Under the pieces are notes generated by a model. That model was not told the origin of the DNA and did no database searches. It saw only the letters and a list, made by a program, of their open reading frames with translations. From NCBI GenBank assembly GCA_945952425.1, contig CAMFIX010000075.1, positions 1-9,656 on the forward strand: a DNA stretch of 9,656 nucleotides. Direction: 5' to 3'. Origin of the DNA: an uncultured Pseudorhodobacter sp. (GTDB lineage: Bacteria > Pseudomonadota > Alphaproteobacteria > Rhodobacterales > Rhodobacteraceae). This document shows, one piece after another, positions 7,553 to 9,656 of the stretch (within the stretch, counting starts at the first letter, position 1; every line of letters begins with the position of its first letter). The position numbers and the translations under genes are program-made.

Positions 7553-9148
7553 TTACGCGCCTTCGAACTGCAGGGCCTTGACCTGGCTGAACATGCCAGT
7601 GGATTCCAGCGTGTCGATGACCTTGGGGTCGATGGCCTGGTCGAGGTAGAGGATCGCGATCGCGTCCTGCCCAACGCCCGACCGCCCCAGGGTGAAGTTC
7701 GCGATGTTGACGTTGTTCTTGCCCATGGTCATGCCGAGGAGGCCGATGATGCCGGGCACGTCCTCGTTGGTGGTGTAAAGCATGTGCTCGCCGATCTCGG
7801 CGTCGATGTTGATGCCCTTGATCTGGATGAAGCGCGGCTTGCCATCGCTGAAGCAGGTGCCCGCGACCGAGCGCTCGCGCTTGTCGGTGACCATGGTGAC
7901 CTTGATATAGGCGTCGAAGACCCCGGTCTTGTCCTGCCGCGTGGTCGAGATCTGGATGCCCTTGTCCTTGGCGACCGCAGGCGCCGAGACGAGGTTCACA
8001 TCCGGGTTCTGCGTCTTCAAGACGCCCGCGATGACCGACTGGTTCAGCGCCGCGAGGTTCATCGAGGACACGCGGCCGTCGTAAAGGATGTTGATCGCGC
8101 GGATCGGCTCGTCCGTCATCTGGCCGATGAAGGCGCCGAGATGGCCCGCCAGCTTGATCCACGGCCCCATGACGGCGGCCTCTTCGGCGCTGACATTGGG
8201 CATGTTCAGCGCGTTCTGCACGGCACCCGAGAGGAGGTAGTCCGACATCTGCTCGGCGACCTGCAGGGCGACGTTTTCCTGCGCCTCGGTCGTGGAGGCC
8301 CCGAGGTGCGGGGTGCAGACCACGTTCGGCAGGTTGAAGAGCGGGTTCTCCTTGGCTGGCTCGACCTCGAAGACGTCGAGCGCGGCGCCGGCGACATGGC
8401 CGGACTTCAGCGCCTCGGCCAGCGCGGCCTCGTCGATCAGGCCGCCGCGGGCGCAGTTGATGATGCGGACGCCGGGCTTGGTCTTGGCGAGCGCCTCACG
8501 GCTGAGGATGTTGCGGGTCTTGTCGGTCAGCGGCACATGCAGGGTGATGAAATCGGCCTTGGCCAGCAGCTCGTCAAGGTCCACCTTGTGGACGCCCAAG
8601 GCCTTGGCGCGCTCTTCCGACAGGAAGGGGTCATAGGCGATCACCTTCATCTTCAGCCCCACCGCGCGGTCGCAGACGATCCCGCCGATGTTGCCCGCGC
8701 CGATGACGCCGAGGGTCTTGTTGAAGAGCTCGACCCCCATGAACTTCGACTTCTCCCACTTGCCGGCATGGGTCGAGGCATTGGCTTCGGGGATCTGGCG
8801 GGCGGTGGCGAACATCATGGCGATGGCGTGCTCGGCCGTGGTGATCGAGTTGCCGAAGGGGGTGTTCATGACGATGACCCCCTTCTTCGAGGCGGCCGGA
8901 ATGTCGACATTGTCGACGCCGATCCCGGCGCGGCCGACGACCTTGAGGTTGGTGGCACTCGCCAGCAGCTTTTCGGTCACCTTGGTGGCCGAACGGATGG
9001 CGAGGCCGTCATATTGGCCGATGATTTCGGCCAGCTTGTCCTTGTCCTTGCCGAGCTGCGGCATGTAATCGACCTCGACCCCACGGTCGCGGAAGATCTG
9101 GACGGCGGTTTCGGAAAGTTCGTCGGAAACGAGAACGCGGGGGGCCAT
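7553..9148 (-). CDS. serA: D-3-phosphoglycerate dehydrogenase
   Basis: Catalyses the first step of the phosphorylated serine pathway, oxidising 3-phosphoglycerate to 3-phosphohydroxypyruvate with NAD+ in the cytoplasm. The 531 residues match the long SerA form. The catalytic and nucleotide-binding domains span about 1-310, with GAGNIG (150-155), Asp173 after the second strand of the Rossmann fold, and the catalytic set Arg234 (CARGG), Glu263 (EVEP) and His281 (TPHLG). An intervening domain (about 315-450) and a C-terminal ACT domain (about 455-531, starting MLYTTNEDVPGIIGLLG) follow. ACT domains of this family usually bind serine for feedback inhibition. The ATG at 9148 is preferred over the one at 9160 because GGAG lies 6 bases upstream of it and partly overlaps the upstream ATG; it also gives the usual N-terminus (MAPRVLVSDELS). 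It lies 84 bases downstream of serC in the same direction. Nothing is missing. Confidence 0.97.
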   Translation of the reverse strand: MAPRVLVSDELSETAVQIFRDRGVEVDYMPQLGKDKDKLAEIIGQYDGLAIRSATKVTEKLLASATNLKVVGRAGIGVDNVDIPAASKKGVIVMNTPFGNSITTAEHAIAMMFATARQIPEANASTHAGKWEKSKFMGVELFNKTLGVIGAGNIGGIVCDRAVGLKMKVIAYDPFLSEERAKALGVHKVDLDELLAKADFITLHVPLTDKTRNILSREALAKTKPGVRIINCARGGLIDEAALAEALKSGHVAGAALDVFEVEPAKENPLFNLPNVVCTPHLGASTTEAQENVALQVAEQMSDYLLSGAVQNALNMPNVSAEEAAVMGPWIKLAGHLGAFIGQMTDEPIRAINILYDGRVSSMNLAALNQSVIAGVLKTQNPDVNLVSAPAVAKDKGIQISTTRQDKTGVFDAYIKVTMVTDKRERSVAGTCFSDGKPRFIQIKGINIDAEIGEHMLYTTNEDVPGIIGLLGMTMGKNNVNIANFTLGRSGVGQDAIAILYLDQAIDPKVIDTLESTGMFSQVKALQFEGA

Positions 9149-9154
9149 GTGGGA

Positions 9155-9158
9155 CTCC
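9155..9158 (-). promoter_or_regulatory. serA ribosome binding site
   Basis: GGAG on the minus strand, 6 bases before the ATG at 9148. It is part of the sequence ATGGAG, so the in-frame ATG at 9160 would have to lie on top of it; this fixes the start at 9148. The nearest REP-like hairpin ends 11 bases upstream, close enough to influence ribosome access. Confidence 0.7.
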
Positions 9159-9169
9159 ATCAGGGGGCC

Positions 9170-9191
9170 GGCGGGGTGAACCCCGCCCTAC
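9170..9191 (-). repeat. REP-like palindrome, copy 1 (minus orientation)
   Basis: Read on the minus strand it is GTAG (9191-9188), then stem GGCGGGG, loop TTCA and stem CCCCGCC: a perfect 7-bp hairpin. The GTAG head followed directly by a GC-rich palindrome is the hallmark of REP sequences mobilised by RAYT-type transposases. It forms a head-to-head pair with the copy at 9200-9221. Confidence 0.65.
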
Positions 9192-9199
9192 ATTTGGGG

Positions 9200-9221
9200 G
9201 TAGGGCGGGATTCATCCCGCC
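9200..9221 (+). repeat. REP-like palindrome, copy 2 (plus orientation)
   Basis: Read on the plus strand it is GTAG (9200-9203), then stem GGCGGGA, loop TTCA and stem TCCCGCC. It matches copy 1 except at the loop-closing pair, which is A-T here and G-C there, so pairing is kept. The two GTAG heads face each other across an 8-base spacer ATTTGGGG (9192-9199), the layout of a BIME-like doublet. Confidence 0.65.
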
Positions 9222-9232
9222 GCTGGGGTGCG

Positions 9233-9656
9233 TTATTGCGCGGCGATTTCCGCGTGGAAGGCATGGGCGATCCAGGGCATCAGGGCGGCGACATCGGCGG
9301 TCTCGACCGTCGAGCCGCACCAGATGCGCAGGCCCGCCGGGGCATCGCGATAGGCGCCGAGGTCGAAGCCCACGCCCGCCTTCTCCAGCCGTTTCGCCAC
9401 GTTCTTGGCAAAGGTGGCGCCGTCCTTGATGCGGGGGTCGTCGAACTTCAGGCAGACGGAGGTCGTCGAGGCGATCTCGGGCGTCTCGGCCAGGTTCTTC
9501 AGCCAGGGATTGGCCGCGCAGAAGTCCCAGACGACCTTCGCATTGGCGCTCGCGCGGTCCACCAGGCCCTTCAGCCCGCCAATCGACTTCGCCCATTTCA
9601 GCGCCACGAGGTAATCCTCGTTGGCCAGCATCGAGGGCGTGTTGATCGTGGCGCCC
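9233..9656 (-). CDS. serC: Phosphoserine aminotransferase, C-terminal part (5' end beyond the window)
   Basis: The last 140 residues are visible, in an open frame to the right edge; the full family length is about 380, so the PLP lysine and N-terminal domain lie outside. The enzyme transfers the amino group of glutamate to 3-phosphohydroxypyruvate, forming O-phosphoserine; it is PLP-dependent and cytoplasmic. The visible segment opens with GATINTPSMLANEDY and continues KWAKSIGGLKGL, a block I recognise from alphaproteobacterial SerC. It ends with LRIWCGSTVETADVAALMPW, the conserved small-domain motif. The M at 9631 is internal, since conserved residues precede it. The context supports the call: serA, for the preceding enzyme of the same pathway, follows in the same direction. 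Ends with TAA at 9235-9233. Confidence 0.93.
   Translation of the reverse strand, partial: GATINTPSMLANEDYLVALKWAKSIGGLKGLVDRASANAKVVWDFCAANPWLKNLAETPEIASTTSVCLKFDDPRIKDGATFAKNVAKRLEKAGVGFDLGAYRDAPAGLRIWCGSTVETADVAALMPWIAHAFHAEIAAQ

Noticed and set aside
7506..8162. 218-codon minus-strand frame overlapping serA
   Set aside because: It is an out-of-frame reading of serA; its composition is His/Arg/Gln-rich with no motifs, while the serA frame encodes the intervening and ACT domains.
1..9656. A search for a novel defence or biosynthetic system in the window
   Set aside because: All six genes belong to well-known families in familiar arrangements (A2M-pbpC, serC-serA), with no mobile-element or defence-type proteins.

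Overview
The window is GC-rich and gene-dense. It reads as a chromosomal segment from an alphaproteobacterium, most likely of the Rhodobacteraceae (Rhodobacter/Paracoccus-like). This rests on the strong G/C third-position bias, the alphaproteobacterial type of SerC next to a long-form SerA, and the style of the intergenic palindromes. The genus cannot be fixed from the sequence alone. There is no sign of a phage, plasmid, insertion sequence, CRISPR array, tRNA or rRNA, and no gene-free stretch longer than about 110 bases.

Left block (1-5581, + strand): the 3' two-thirds or so of a bacterial alpha-2-macroglobulin gene with an intact CTEQ thioester motif. It overlaps by four bases (GTGA) a complete pbpC gene for penicillin-binding protein 1C. 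This is the classic yfhM-pbpC pair: a periplasmic protease trap made together with a bifunctional peptidoglycan synthase, thought to protect and repair the envelope when it is breached by foreign proteases. A 12-helix MFS transporter of unknown substrate (5640-6731, +) follows after 58 bases that contain a GC-rich stem-loop.

Middle (6728-7447, - strand): a compact PPP-family metallophosphatase that converges on the transporter gene. The two stop codons overlap on opposite strands, so no intergenic terminator is possible there.

Right block (7553-9656, - strand): serC (truncated by the window's right edge) followed by serA, the first two enzymes of the phosphorylated L-serine pathway, in transcription order serC then serA. 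Between them lies a head-to-head pair of GTAG-headed palindromes that looks like a REP doublet (BIME-like). SerA ends in a probable terminator hairpin, followed by another GC-rich palindrome ahead of the phosphatase gene.

Overall this is an ordinary housekeeping and envelope region. No undescribed system is convincingly present. The REP-like doublet inside the serC-serA operon, with a compensatory base-pair change between its copies, is the item most worth a second look.
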